Under the pieces are notes generated by a model. That model did not search any database. It was not told the DNA's origin and was given only the letters and a program-made list of their open reading frames with translations. Of a DNA stretch of 54,429 bases, positions 43,344 through 51,885 are shown one piece after another. This stretch comes from Flavobacterium plurextorum (GTDB lineage: Bacteria > Bacteroidota > Bacteroidia > Flavobacteriales > Flavobacteriaceae): assembly GCF_002217395.1 (NCBI RefSeq), contig NZ_MUHD01000044.1, forward strand, positions 1-54,429, written 5' to 3'. Both the position numbers and the translations under genes were made by a program. How positions within the stretch are numbered: position 1 is the stretch's first letter; each line of letters starts with the position of its first letter.

Positions 43344-45311
43344 CTACTTATCCAAAACTTCAAAAGTTGAATTCATACTCTTAAATTCAGGAACAATCTT
43401 TTTCATCTTAGACACAATATCGTCATTGTCATAAAAATCAGCAATTCCAATTAACTCATCAATATCAATATGTAAATTTTCATATTCATCTTGTATCTCT
43501 TGAGCAATCATAATCTTATTATGATAAGTTGGCAATGTTTTAGAAGTATCATTTAATAATTCTTCGTATAATTTTTCCCCAGGTCTTAAGCCTACTATTT
43601 TTATTTTTATTTCTTTATCAGGAATAAAACCTGCCAGCTTTATCATTTTCCTAGCTAAATCAATTATTTTGACTGGTTTTCCCATATCAAAGATATAAAT
43701 TTCACCACCATTCCCCATTGCTCCAGCTTCTAGTACTAACTGGCAAGCTTCCGGAATAGTCATGAAATATCTAATAATATCTTGATGTGTAATTGTAACC
43801 GGACCGCCTTCAGCAATTTGTTTCGTAAATAACGGCACTACAGAACCGTTAGATCCTAAAACATTACCAAAACGAGTAGTTATAAATTTTGTTACTCCAG
43901 GAATATTTTCACTTTGATTTTTCAAGAATAAAGACTGTACGTATTTCTCTGCAATACGTTTACTCGCCCCCATAACATTACTAGGATTAACTGCCTTATC
44001 TGTTGATACCATAACAAACTTTTTGACATGATATTTACAGGATAAATCAGCAAGATTCTTAGTTCCTTTTATGTTAGTTAAAATAGCTTGTGAAGGATTA
44101 TCTTCCATTAATGGCACATGTTTGTAAGCGGCTGCATGAAAAACAACATGCGGATTATGGCTTTTAAACACCTTCTCTAATGCTTTTTTACTTTTTACAT
44201 CAGCAATTATAGCAATTATTCTGGTTTCTGAATTCATTGCTAATGTCTCCAAACATAAATTATGAAGCGGTGTTTCAGCATGATCCAAAATAATCACAGC
44301 CTTTGGATTAAAACCAAGAACTTGTCTCACAATTTCACTCCCTATCGAACCAGCTGCTCCTGTAATAAGAATTGTTTTGTCTTTTAATTGCTTAGAAATT
44401 GATTTACTATCTAAAACAATTGGTTTTCGTTCTAATAGATCTTCAATCTGAATATTTTTTACTTTTTGCGAAATCTCTTTTTGATTTTCCCAATCTGAAA
44501 TCAATGGAACAGTATATACTCGGTAATTAAACTCCAAGCACTGATCAACAATAATTAATTGTTCTTCTTTAGATAAACTTTTATCGGCTATAATTACACC
44601 TTCTGCAGCTACAGAACGCATTAAAGCAGGCAATTTTTTACGTAAAATTAAAATCGGAAGATCTAACATTCGCTTAGATGCATTCTGATTATTCTTGTCA
44701 ACGAACCCAACAATTTTAAATCTAGAAGGAGTTTCAAACTTCAATGCATTGGCTACAGAGATTGCATTTGCATCTGTTCCATAAATTACAGTTCGAATCA
44801 ATTTTGAATTTGTCTTTTCAGAGAAGTACATTTCAAAAGTCTGTTTTACTACTACTCGGTACAAAAACAAACTGCAAAATGATAAAACCAAATTTATAAA
44901 GAGTGCCGTATTCAAAAAGGCCTTATGCCCTGTATACAATTCAAAAACTAAATTGAAAAACAAAAAGAATACTAAAACTGACATTTGAGAAAACAACAGT
45001 TTTATCGCATCAATAAAAGAGGAATGTCTAATAATACCAGAATACGTTCGAAACAACCAAAAGAAAAATATATTAACTAGCAGTAAACTAGCAACAAAAT
45101 AAGATTGATGTGATGTAATGATATACCCTAATCCTGTTCCCTCAAATAGCATATAGGTAAAAGTGAAGGAGAAAATCAGTACCATTATATCAATGGCAAT
45201 AATAATCCAACGAGGCAAATAACTTAGGTTATTAATATTTGCTCTTAGATTCCTTGGTGAAAAAGAATTGTATAATATAGAGGCTATTTTGGTTGGTTGA
45301 TCTGTCTCCAA
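43344..45311 (-). CDS. Membrane nucleoside-diphosphate-sugar 4,6-dehydratase (CapD/WbpM/PglF-like)
   Basis: It is expected to turn UDP-GlcNAc into UDP-2-acetamido-4-keto-2,6-dideoxyhexose, the precursor of QuiNAc, FucNAc or bacillosamine-type sugars. Residues 30-150 contain four membrane helices, a CoA-binding-like domain follows (about 165-290), and the SDR domain starts with ILITGAAGSIGSEIVRQ near 315. The active-site region is MVSTDKAVNPSNVMGASKRIAEKY, with Lys in place of the usual Tyr-based triad as in large dehydratases. RPGEKLYEELL near 590 is also typical. 655 residues is the full-length form. The PglE-like aminotransferase upstream would use its product. Confidence 0.92.
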   Translation of the reverse strand: METDQPTKIASILYNSFSPRNLRANINNLSYLPRWIIIAIDIMVLIFSFTFTYMLFEGTGLGYIITSHQSYFVASLLLVNIFFFWLFRTYSGIIRHSSFIDAIKLLFSQMSVLVFFLFFNLVFELYTGHKAFLNTALFINLVLSFCSLFLYRVVVKQTFEMYFSEKTNSKLIRTVIYGTDANAISVANALKFETPSRFKIVGFVDKNNQNASKRMLDLPILILRKKLPALMRSVAAEGVIIADKSLSKEEQLIIVDQCLEFNYRVYTVPLISDWENQKEISQKVKNIQIEDLLERKPIVLDSKSISKQLKDKTILITGAAGSIGSEIVRQVLGFNPKAVIILDHAETPLHNLCLETLAMNSETRIIAIIADVKSKKALEKVFKSHNPHVVFHAAAYKHVPLMEDNPSQAILTNIKGTKNLADLSCKYHVKKFVMVSTDKAVNPSNVMGASKRIAEKYVQSLFLKNQSENIPGVTKFITTRFGNVLGSNGSVVPLFTKQIAEGGPVTITHQDIIRYFMTIPEACQLVLEAGAMGNGGEIYIFDMGKPVKIIDLARKMIKLAGFIPDKEIKIKIVGLRPGEKLYEELLNDTSKTLPTYHNKIMIAQEIQDEYENLHIDIDELIGIADFYDNDDIVSKMKKIVPEFKSMNSTFEVLDK

Positions 45312-45349
45312 TTTGGTTTTGTTTAATTCCGTAAACTTTGTATGTCTTA

Positions 45350-45357
45350 CAAAAATA
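45350..45357 (-). promoter_or_regulatory. Probable -7 element of the dehydratase gene
   Basis: TATTTTTG on the minus strand fits TAnnTTTG in the 83-nt gap after rfbA, 39 nt before ATG at 45311. No clear -33 TTG at the usual distance. Confidence 0.45.
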
Positions 45358-45394
45358 CAAATTAAAGGGTTTAAAAATTTATTTCTCCAATAAA

Positions 45395-46279
45395 TTAAAC
45401 CTTAACTCCTTTTTTCTTTTGTTTTAAAAATTCTATTAAATAAGATCCATATCCCGATTTTACTAAAGGCAATGCTAATTTTTCAAGTTGATCATCATCA
45501 ATAAATCCTTGTCGCCAAGCAATTTCCTCAATACACCCCACTTTTAATCCTTGTCTTTCCTCAATTACTTGAACAAATTGTCCTGCTTGCATCAAACTAT
45601 TAAAAGTCCCTGTATCTAGCCAAGCCGTACCTCTGCTTAAAATTCCAACTTTTAATTTTCCTTTTTCAAGATAAACTTTATTAACATCGGTAATTTCATA
45701 TTCACCACGTGCACTTGGCTTAATATTTTTAGCTATTTCTACAACTGAATTGTCATAAAAGTATAATCCTGGAACGGCATAATTTGACTTAGGTTCTACA
45801 GGTTTTTCTTCAATAGAAATCGCTTTTTTATTTTCATCAAATTCTACTACACCGTATCTTTCAGGATCAGAAACATGATATGCAAAAACAACACCTCCTT
45901 CTGGATCAGCATTGTCTTTTAATAATTGTTGCATATTTGTTCCAAAGAAAATATTGTCTCCAAGTACCAAAGCTACTTTATCATTACCTATAAACTCTTC
46001 GCCAATTACAAAAGCTTGAGCTAATCCATTTGGATTTGGTTGTTCAGCATAACTAAATTTACAACCAATTGTACTTCCATCACCTAGAAGTTTTTTAAAA
46101 TCAGGCAAATCATGCGGAGTCGAAATAATTAAAATTTCATTTATTCCAGCCATCATTAAAGTAGATAACGGATAATAAATCATTGGTTTATCGTAAACCG
46201 GCATTAACTGTTTGCTTACTGCTAATGTTAATGGGTGCAATCTTGTGCCAGAACCTCCAGCTAATATAATTCCTTTCAT
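45395..46279 (-). CDS. rfbA: Glucose-1-phosphate thymidylyltransferase
   Basis: It makes dTDP-glucose from glucose 1-phosphate and dTTP, the first step to dTDP-L-rhamnose. The nucleotide-binding loop AGGSGTRLHPLT is at 7-18. KQLMPVYDKPMIYYPLSTLM and LVLGDNIFFG with the metal Asp follow, and SIEEKPVEPKSNYAVPGLYF near 155 is also conserved. 294 residues is the usual size. Four tandem heptamers (46291-46318) lie 12-39 nt before the ATG. It is in order C-D-A with rmlC and rmlD; the 4,6-dehydratase RmlB is not in the window. Confidence 0.95.
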   Translation of the reverse strand: MKGIILAGGSGTRLHPLTLAVSKQLMPVYDKPMIYYPLSTLMMAGINEILIISTPHDLPDFKKLLGDGSTIGCKFSYAEQPNPNGLAQAFVIGEEFIGNDKVALVLGDNIFFGTNMQQLLKDNADPEGGVVFAYHVSDPERYGVVEFDENKKAISIEEKPVEPKSNYAVPGLYFYDNSVVEIAKNIKPSARGEYEITDVNKVYLEKGKLKVGILSRGTAWLDTGTFNSLMQAGQFVQVIEERQGLKVGCIEEIAWRQGFIDDDQLEKLALPLVKSGYGSYLIEFLKQKKKGVKV

Positions 46280-46290
46280 CTTTTGTGATT

Positions 46291-46318
46291 TTAGATTTTA
46301 GATCTTAGATCTTAGATT
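46291..46318. repeat. Four tandem 7-bp repeats before rfbA
   Basis: Four exact-length units TTAGATT, TTAGATC, TTAGATC, TTAGATT stand in tandem in the 89-nt gap between rfbD and rfbA, immediately upstream of the rfbA start codon. Change in copy number would alter the rfbA leader, not its reading frame. Confidence 0.7.
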
Positions 46319-46368
46319 TCTTCTTATCTACTTGAAATTCTACAGTACTAATCTCAAAATCTTTTTTT

Positions 46369-47214
46369 TTACATAAACATCTTTTTTAAACTTTCTTTGT
46401 ATTCAGGTACTTCAACATGATAAGTTTCTTTAATTTTTTTCTTATCTAGTAATGAAAACTCAGGGCGTTTTGCTGGAGTAGGATAAGATGATGATGGAAT
46501 TCCACCTACTTTACAGTTATAGCCACCAAATTCTTTAATACTTAGTGCAAATTCGTACCAGCTAATCTCACCTTCGTTCGAATAATTATAAATTCCTGGA
46601 ATCCATTTTGAAGATTCAAAAATATTAATCATTGCTCGTGCTAAATCAGCTGCATAGGTTGGTGAACCAATCTGGTCATTTACAACATTAATTTCATCTC
46701 TTTCCTGCATCAATCGTTGCATCGTTTTTACAAAATTGTTTCCAAATTTACTATAAACCCAAGAAGTTCTAATAATAATCGATTCGGGATTTTCCTTTAA
46801 ACAAGTAATTTCACCAGCTAACTTGCTTTCTCCATAAACATTTATCGGATTTGTTTCTGCCTTTTCATCTAACGCAATAGATGAAGTTCCATCAAATACA
46901 TAATCAGTCGAAACATGAATTAACTTGACATTATTTTCGAATGCATATCTCGCTATTACTTCTACTGCCTGGTGATTAATTATAAAAGCCAAATCTTTTT
47001 CTGATTCCGCTTTGTCAACAGCTGTAAAAGCTCCGCAATTAAAAATAATATCTGGTTTAACTCTATTTAGTTGTGATTGAAGTAATTCTAAGCTATCTAA
47101 AGTAATTTGAGTTCGATCGGCAAATATCCATTCATACAGTGGATAAGAAGGAGCTAAAACTGAAAGTTCAGATCCTAATTGCCCTGTTGCTCCAGTTACA
47201 AGAATTTTTTTCAT
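46369..47214 (-). CDS. rfbD: dTDP-4-dehydrorhamnose reductase
   Basis: It carries out the last step to dTDP-L-rhamnose, reducing the 4-keto group with NAD(P)H. The Rossmann motif is LVTGATGQLGSEL at 5-17, the catalytic Tyr-x3-Lys is in NVYGESKLAGE near 128, and HVSTDYVFDGTSS near 100 holds the conserved Thr/Asp-Tyr. The ending YPTPAKRPEFSLLDKKKI is typical. 281 residues is normal. The start overlaps the rfbC stop by one base, so the two are coupled. Confidence 0.95.
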   Translation of the reverse strand: MKKILVTGATGQLGSELSVLAPSYPLYEWIFADRTQITLDSLELLQSQLNRVKPDIIFNCGAFTAVDKAESEKDLAFIINHQAVEVIARYAFENNVKLIHVSTDYVFDGTSSIALDEKAETNPINVYGESKLAGEITCLKENPESIIIRTSWVYSKFGNNFVKTMQRLMQERDEINVVNDQIGSPTYAADLARAMINIFESSKWIPGIYNYSNEGEISWYEFALSIKEFGGYNCKVGGIPSSSYPTPAKRPEFSLLDKKKIKETYHVEVPEYKESLKKMFM

Positions 47215-47762
47215 TAAAACAAACTATTACAATTTTCTATAAAAGGCAAAATTTGATCTTTTTCTGAAACTATTGCTTCATCTAAATTCATTCCCCAATC
47301 AATGTTTAAAGAGGGATCATCAAATTTAATTCCGCCTTCTGAAGCTTTATTATAAAACTGATCGCATTTATACATTACTGATGCCGTTTCGCTGATAACA
47401 GAAAAACCATGAGCAAATCCTTGAGGTACTAATAATTGTTTTTTATTCTCGGCTGATAATAAAACACTAAATGCTTTTCCATAAGTAGGTGAATCTTTTC
47501 TTAAATCTACTGCAACATCAATAATTTCGCCATCTAAAACACGAACTAGTTTTGTTTGTGCAAATGGGGGGTTTTGATAATGCAATCCTCTTAAAGTATC
47601 TTTTTTTGAAAATGATTGATTATCCTGAACAAAATCAATATTAATTCCTAAATCTTCAAATTTAGTTTTACTATATGATTCAAAAAAATAACCTCTTTCA
47701 TCTCCAAAAACAGCTGGTTCTACAATAAGTAAATCTTTTATAAATGTTTCTTCAATTTTCAT
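47214..47762 (-). CDS. rfbC: dTDP-4-dehydrorhamnose 3,5-epimerase
   Basis: It epimerises dTDP-4-keto-6-deoxyglucose at C3 and C5, giving the L-rhamno form. This cupin enzyme shows FGDERGYFFESYSKTKF near 19, the catalytic His61 in TLRGLHYQ, LVRVLDGEIIDVAVDLR, and VPQGFAHGFSVIS near 112. 182 residues is the usual length. It lies 20 nt after the aminotransferase and overlaps rfbD by one base. Confidence 0.95.
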   Translation of the reverse strand: MKIEETFIKDLLIVEPAVFGDERGYFFESYSKTKFEDLGINIDFVQDNQSFSKKDTLRGLHYQNPPFAQTKLVRVLDGEIIDVAVDLRKDSPTYGKAFSVLLSAENKKQLLVPQGFAHGFSVISETASVMYKCDQFYNKASEGGIKFDDPSLNIDWGMNLDEAIVSEKDQILPFIENCNSLF

Positions 47763-47782
47763 ATTATAAGCATAATCGTATT

Positions 47783-48922
47783 TTATGATTTAAAAAAAGT
47801 TGCAATCACTTCCTTTATTCTTTTCTTATCGTCCATTGTTAAATTCGAACCTGATGGCAAGCATAAACCACTATCGAACAAACTTTCAGCTATGTTGTTA
47901 CCATAATAAGGATAACTCTGAAAAATTGGTTGCAGATGCATTGGTTTCCATAGTGGACGACTTTCAATATTCTTTTGTTCAAATACTATTCTTAGATCCT
48001 CCAATGTTTTCCCGATCTTTATTCTATCAATAGTAATTACTGAAAGCCAATGATTTGAAAAATAATTATCATTGATCTCTTTTAGAACAGTTACACCATC
48101 AATTTCACTAAAAAAATCTACATAAAAACTATGCATTTCTCTTCGTAGATGAATATGAGAATCTAAAACTTCCATTTGTCCACGGCCAATTCCCGCACAT
48201 ATATTACTCATTCTATAGTTATAGCCAATTTCGCTATGCTGATAATGTGGTGCATTATCTCTAGCTTGAGTGGAAAGAAAAACAGCTTTATTTTTAATTT
48301 CTTCACTCTTTGCTACTATAGCGCCACCACCAGAAGTTGTAATAATTTTATTTCCATTAAACGAAAGAACTCCGATTTCTCCAAAAGTTCCGCATTTCTG
48401 ATTTTTATAAGAACTTCCTAATGCTTCAGCGCTATCCTCTAGAACAGGAATGTCATATTTTTTTGAAATGGCAGTAATATCATCAACTTTATATGGCATT
48501 CCATATAAATGTACTGCTATAATCGCCTTGGGCTTTTTTCCTTTTAAAATTCTATCTTTTATCGCTTCTTCTAGTGCAACAGGACAAATATTCCAAGTAT
48601 CTTCTTCGCTATCAACAAATATAGGAGTTGCGCCTAAATATAATATAGGATTCGCAGAAGCTGAAAAAGTCATACTTTGACAAATAACTTCATCTCCAGA
48701 TTTAACTCCTAATAGAATCAAGCCTAAATGTATTGCCGCAGTACCAGAACTTAAAGCTCCCACACACACATTTTCATTTAAATACCCCTCCAAATCTTTT
48801 TCAAAACCATTCACATTTGGCCCCAAGGGTGCAATCCAGTTTGCGTCAAATGCTTCTTGAATATATTTTTGTTCTGTACCTCCCATATGTGGAGAAGAAA
48901 GCCATATTTTGTTCTGATTCAT
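47783..48922 (-). CDS. DegT-family sugar aminotransferase (PglE/EpsN-like)
   Basis: A PLP-dependent aminotransferase likely to act on C4 of UDP-2-acetamido-4-keto-2,6-dideoxyhexose, giving a 4-amino sugar. The opening KIWLSSPHMGGTEQKYIQEA and ANWIAPLGPNVNGFE are, from memory, close to bacillosamine-type PglE/EpsN. EDSAEALGS near 162 holds the PLP-ring Asp163, and Lys192 in FNGNKIITTSGGG forms the Schiff base. 379 residues from ATG 48922; the alternative start 30 nt earlier would overlap the SDR gene. The membrane dehydratase at 43344-45311 would supply the keto sugar, and the PglD-like gene at 53184 may acylate the amine. Confidence 0.88.
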   Translation of the reverse strand: MNQNKIWLSSPHMGGTEQKYIQEAFDANWIAPLGPNVNGFEKDLEGYLNENVCVGALSSGTAAIHLGLILLGVKSGDEVICQSMTFSASANPILYLGATPIFVDSEEDTWNICPVALEEAIKDRILKGKKPKAIIAVHLYGMPYKVDDITAISKKYDIPVLEDSAEALGSSYKNQKCGTFGEIGVLSFNGNKIITTSGGGAIVAKSEEIKNKAVFLSTQARDNAPHYQHSEIGYNYRMSNICAGIGRGQMEVLDSHIHLRREMHSFYVDFFSEIDGVTVLKEINDNYFSNHWLSVITIDRIKIGKTLEDLRIVFEQKNIESRPLWKPMHLQPIFQSYPYYGNNIAESLFDSGLCLPSGSNLTMDDKKRIKEVIATFFKS

Positions 48923-48929
48923 TTTTTTA

Positions 48930-49682
48930 TTATTTAGCACTATAACCTCCATCTACTAATAAATCAATACCAGTTATCCATTTTGATTTATCTGCAATCA
49001 AAAACTCTATAGCATTTGCTACATCTTCAACATTTCCTATTCCAAGAGGATGCATTTTTTTTATTTCGTTAACATTATCTTCACTAACTGAGTCTAAAAT
49101 TTTCATTGACATATCCGTAATTACCATTCCTGGAGAGACACAATTAACTCTTATTTTTTTTGGCGCAAGTTCTAAAGCTAAAGCTTTAGATAAAGAAATC
49201 AATCCTCCTTTAGACATACAATAAGCTGCTTTAGCAGGCTGTCCTAAACTTCCCATAATTGAACTAATAAAAACGATTGATCCACCATCTTTTGAAAAAT
49301 TATCTTTTTTTTGAAGTATTTTAGTAATCAATAGAGCTGGAATTGTATTTACCTGTAAAATATCTATTAAGAATTCAGATTTAGTAAATTTTAATGGAAC
49401 TGTTCCCTCTTGTCCTGCCGAATATATAAAACTGGTAAAAGGTTCTCCAGACACCTTAACAGAGGTTGAAATGGCCTCATCTAACGCTTTTTCGTCCTTT
49501 ACATCTATTGCAAAACAAGTATGCCCATGACCTTCACAAGAAGCAATTACTTCCTTAAGTTTCTCTTCTGTACGAGATATCAAAACAAGCTTAGCTCCTT
49601 TCTTTGATAAACTTATTGCTGTTGATCTACCTATTCCTGAAGAAGCTCCAACAATTAAAACCTTCTGATTTAATAATTCCAT
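48930..49682 (-). CDS. SDR-family reductase (FabG-like)
   Basis: A short-chain dehydrogenase of 250 residues. The cofactor motif is GASSGIG at 12-18, the active-site residues are Asn112, Ser141, Tyr154 and Lys158 (FISSIMGS, AAYCMSKGG), and the ending WITGIDLLVDGGYS is typical of FabG-like enzymes. Next to an ACP (5 nt upstream), an FkbH-like protein and a KAS III it may reduce a beta-ketoacyl-ACP to the 3-hydroxyacyl form. A sugar-ketone reductase is the alternative. The stop is 7 nt from the aminotransferase start. Confidence 0.85.
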   Translation of the reverse strand: MELLNQKVLIVGASSGIGRSTAISLSKKGAKLVLISRTEEKLKEVIASCEGHGHTCFAIDVKDEKALDEAISTSVKVSGEPFTSFIYSAGQEGTVPLKFTKSEFLIDILQVNTIPALLITKILQKKDNFSKDGGSIVFISSIMGSLGQPAKAAYCMSKGGLISLSKALALELAPKKIRVNCVSPGMVITDMSMKILDSVSEDNVNEIKKMHPLGIGNVEDVANAIEFLIADKSKWITGIDLLVDGGYSAK

Positions 49683-49687
49683 GGTTT

Positions 49688-49906
49688 TTATTTTTCAATA
49701 AATTCAATAATTTTATCTAGTGATACCATTTCTCCAATATCTTCTGGTTCAAATGATTTATCAAAAGCATCTTCTAATTCAACGATAAGATTTAAATGCC
49801 TTAGAGAATCCCAATTATCAACATTCTCTTGTTTTATATCAACAGGAAAATCATTTATTGGCAGTTCAAAAACTTCTGACATTATTTCAATTATTTTTTC
49901 TTTCAT
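49688..49906 (-). CDS. Acyl carrier protein
   Basis: A 72-residue, acidic, four-helix carrier protein. The phosphopantetheine attachment site is NWDSLRHLNLI with Ser34. It begins MKEKIIEIMSEVFEL and has the late helix MVSLDKIIEFIE usual for ACPs of FkbH-containing clusters. It lies between the FkbH-like gene (6 nt) and the SDR gene (5 nt). It would carry the acyl intermediate of this cassette. It is distinct in sequence from the second ACP at 52940-53164. Confidence 0.9.
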   Translation of the reverse strand: MKEKIIEIMSEVFELPINDFPVDIKQENVDNWDSLRHLNLIVELEDAFDKSFEPEDIGEMVSLDKIIEFIEK

Positions 49907-49912
49907 AACTAT

Positions 49913-51493
49913 TTAAATATTTATAGTATAGTATTCTTTTATTTCTATATTTTGATTAGGATTAAAATAATATTTCTTTACTCCTTCTTCTGTTTCACTT
50001 TCTAAAATAAAACCTATCTTATCTAAAAATTCTTTAGACATTGCATTTTTTTTGGTCGGAATATATTCTGCTTTTAATGTTTTATCTGTGTATAAATTTA
50101 TTTTTTTTATTATACTCAATAAAGTGATTTTTTCAATTTCTCTTCCTAAAATTCTACAACTCAACAGATAAGAATCTAAAAATAATTCATCATCTTTCTC
50201 ATCGATAATACATTCAATTGTAATCCCGTTATCTCCAAATTTATCTTTAACATTAGCACAAAAAATATGACTTCCTGTATTTATTTTAGCTTTTAGATCT
50301 TCCTCTGTATAACGTTGAGAACGGAGATTAAACTGATTTGTTTTCTGTGTCATTTGAGCTAACCTAGAAATATTACTATCGTTTAAAGGAAGAATATCTA
50401 CTACTATATCCAAGCTTGCCAAATAGTCATCCATATTTTCGAAAACTCTTTTACTTTCATTTCGAAAAAAATTTTCCTTATATTGTTCTGTTTTCTTAAG
50501 ATCTTCATTTGAAAGCTGAAAAGTAGAAAAATGTTCATTGTAAACTTTCCAAAAGAAGTCTACAAGCTCATACGGTTTTTCAGGAAAATCTGGCACTTCA
50601 ACTTCTGGTAAAAATTCTTTGACCAATCCCCTTTCAACCGGGTTATCATCAATAAAAACGAAGCTATCTGTACCAATATTTAATTCTTCAGCAATTGATT
50701 TTATGTTTTCAGCTTTATTTTGCCAGTTGATTCTATAAGCAGACAATACTTTGTCGTTTATTATATTGTTGGGATTGTTCTCCCAGAGCTCTCTAACATC
50801 ATCTAAATTATTTTTACTGCACACGGCTAATAAAATTCCTTTTTGTGACAACGCAAATAACAATTCCTGAAAAGCTTTAAAAGTATTGCCCGGATAATCC
50901 TGTCCTAGCTTGATACCGTGAACGCCATCTTCTCCAACAACTCCACCCCAAAGTGTATTATCACAATCTAGTATTATACATTTTTTTCTCTTTAAACTAA
51001 TGAAATCTAATTGTTTTACAAACCACTTTTTGAATGGCTTTCCTAACTTAGGATTTATAATCATTTGAGAAGTAAAAAAGAATCTCCAATCAATTTTTTC
51101 TAAACTCTGTTGTTGAAAAAACTGATTAATCTCAATTATTTTAACGTTATTTTTATAATCGGAAATCTCTTTTAAATATTCTGAATTAAACTGATTTATT
51201 GCTCCAGATAATTCTGCATATTTAATCTGCCAATTATTTTGATAGTTTTGTAAAAGAGTTAATATTACAATACGCTTATCAGTAATTAAAGACGTAATTA
51301 ATGAAATTTTTGATCTTATTCCTTCAATTTCTTCAATTTGATTTTCAGGTGTTTTACTAAAATCTATTTGATAAAATATGACAATAGTGTCGTAATCAAT
51401 GGGAGGCAAAGAAACATCTCCATAACCACTAAATTCTGTAGAATTTTCAAACAAGTATTCTACTGTGTAATTTCTATATACAAAATTATTCAT
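49913..51493 (-). CDS. HAD-IIIC family protein (FkbH-like)
   Basis: A 526-residue protein with a HAD domain of the FkbH type. The DxDxT motif is ILDCDNTLWGGVVGEDG near 174, CSKNN is near 229, and SFVFIDDNPVERGLV is near 282. An N-terminal extension of about 160 residues and a C-terminal GNAT-like region (about 370-515) complete it. Characterised FkbH proteins load a three-carbon glyceryl unit from 1,3-bisphosphoglycerate onto an ACP with loss of phosphate. Here the neighbouring ACP at 49688-49906 is the likely acceptor. The start overlaps the VOC stop by one base. Substrate is inferred, not shown. Confidence 0.85.
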   Translation of the reverse strand: MNNFVYRNYTVEYLFENSTEFSGYGDVSLPPIDYDTIVIFYQIDFSKTPENQIEEIEGIRSKISLITSLITDKRIVILTLLQNYQNNWQIKYAELSGAINQFNSEYLKEISDYKNNVKIIEINQFFQQQSLEKIDWRFFFTSQMIINPKLGKPFKKWFVKQLDFISLKRKKCIILDCDNTLWGGVVGEDGVHGIKLGQDYPGNTFKAFQELLFALSQKGILLAVCSKNNLDDVRELWENNPNNIINDKVLSAYRINWQNKAENIKSIAEELNIGTDSFVFIDDNPVERGLVKEFLPEVEVPDFPEKPYELVDFFWKVYNEHFSTFQLSNEDLKKTEQYKENFFRNESKRVFENMDDYLASLDIVVDILPLNDSNISRLAQMTQKTNQFNLRSQRYTEEDLKAKINTGSHIFCANVKDKFGDNGITIECIIDEKDDELFLDSYLLSCRILGREIEKITLLSIIKKINLYTDKTLKAEYIPTKKNAMSKEFLDKIGFILESETEEGVKKYYFNPNQNIEIKEYYTINI

Positions 51494-51885
51494 TATTTTT
51501 CTAAAAGTTCTATTAGCCCTAAAGTTGGATTATATAAAAAACAAATTTTTCGTCCATTAAATGCTATCGCTGGGGTTGGTGGAATAATCGAAATAAAACG
51601 CTTTTTCTTCAATTCCTCTATTTTTGAATTAATATCGTCAATTTCATAACAAATATGATATATCGAAGTTCCAGACTTAGACAAAATTTTTGAAACAGGA
51701 TTATCTTCTTGGCCTGGTTCTACAAGTTCTATTAAATGATCATTTTCATTTTTTAAAAAAAGTAAATTAACTCCTTGAAGCGGATCAAAAATAATTTCTG
51801 AACTTGGGCTGTAGCCTAAACTTAAAAACGATTTAATACTTTTTTCTATAGACTTGGTAGCTATTCCGTAATGATGTACTTTCAT
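51493..51885 (-). CDS. VOC-superfamily protein (glyoxalase/epimerase-like)
   Basis: A 130-residue vicinal-oxygen-chelate protein with two beta-alpha-beta3 modules. KVHHYGIATKSIEKSIKSF carries the first metal His, LIELVEPGQED the first Glu, SIYHICYEIDDINSKIEEL the second His and LGLIELLEK the last Glu. These resemble methylmalonyl-CoA epimerase and glyoxalase I sites. One-base overlaps with the KAS III gene upstream and the FkbH-like gene downstream bind it tightly to the acyl cassette. It may epimerise or otherwise process an acyl-ACP intermediate; this is inference. Confidence 0.85.
   Translation of the reverse strand: MKVHHYGIATKSIEKSIKSFLSLGYSPSSEIIFDPLQGVNLLFLKNENDHLIELVEPGQEDNPVSKILSKSGTSIYHICYEIDDINSKIEELKKKRFISIIPPTPAIAFNGRKICFLYNPTLGLIELLEK

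Noticed and set aside
43344..45311. The membrane dehydratase as the missing RmlB
   Set aside because: Its size, membrane helices and active-site pattern are those of UDP-GlcNAc 4,6-dehydratases, not of the soluble dTDP-glucose enzyme.
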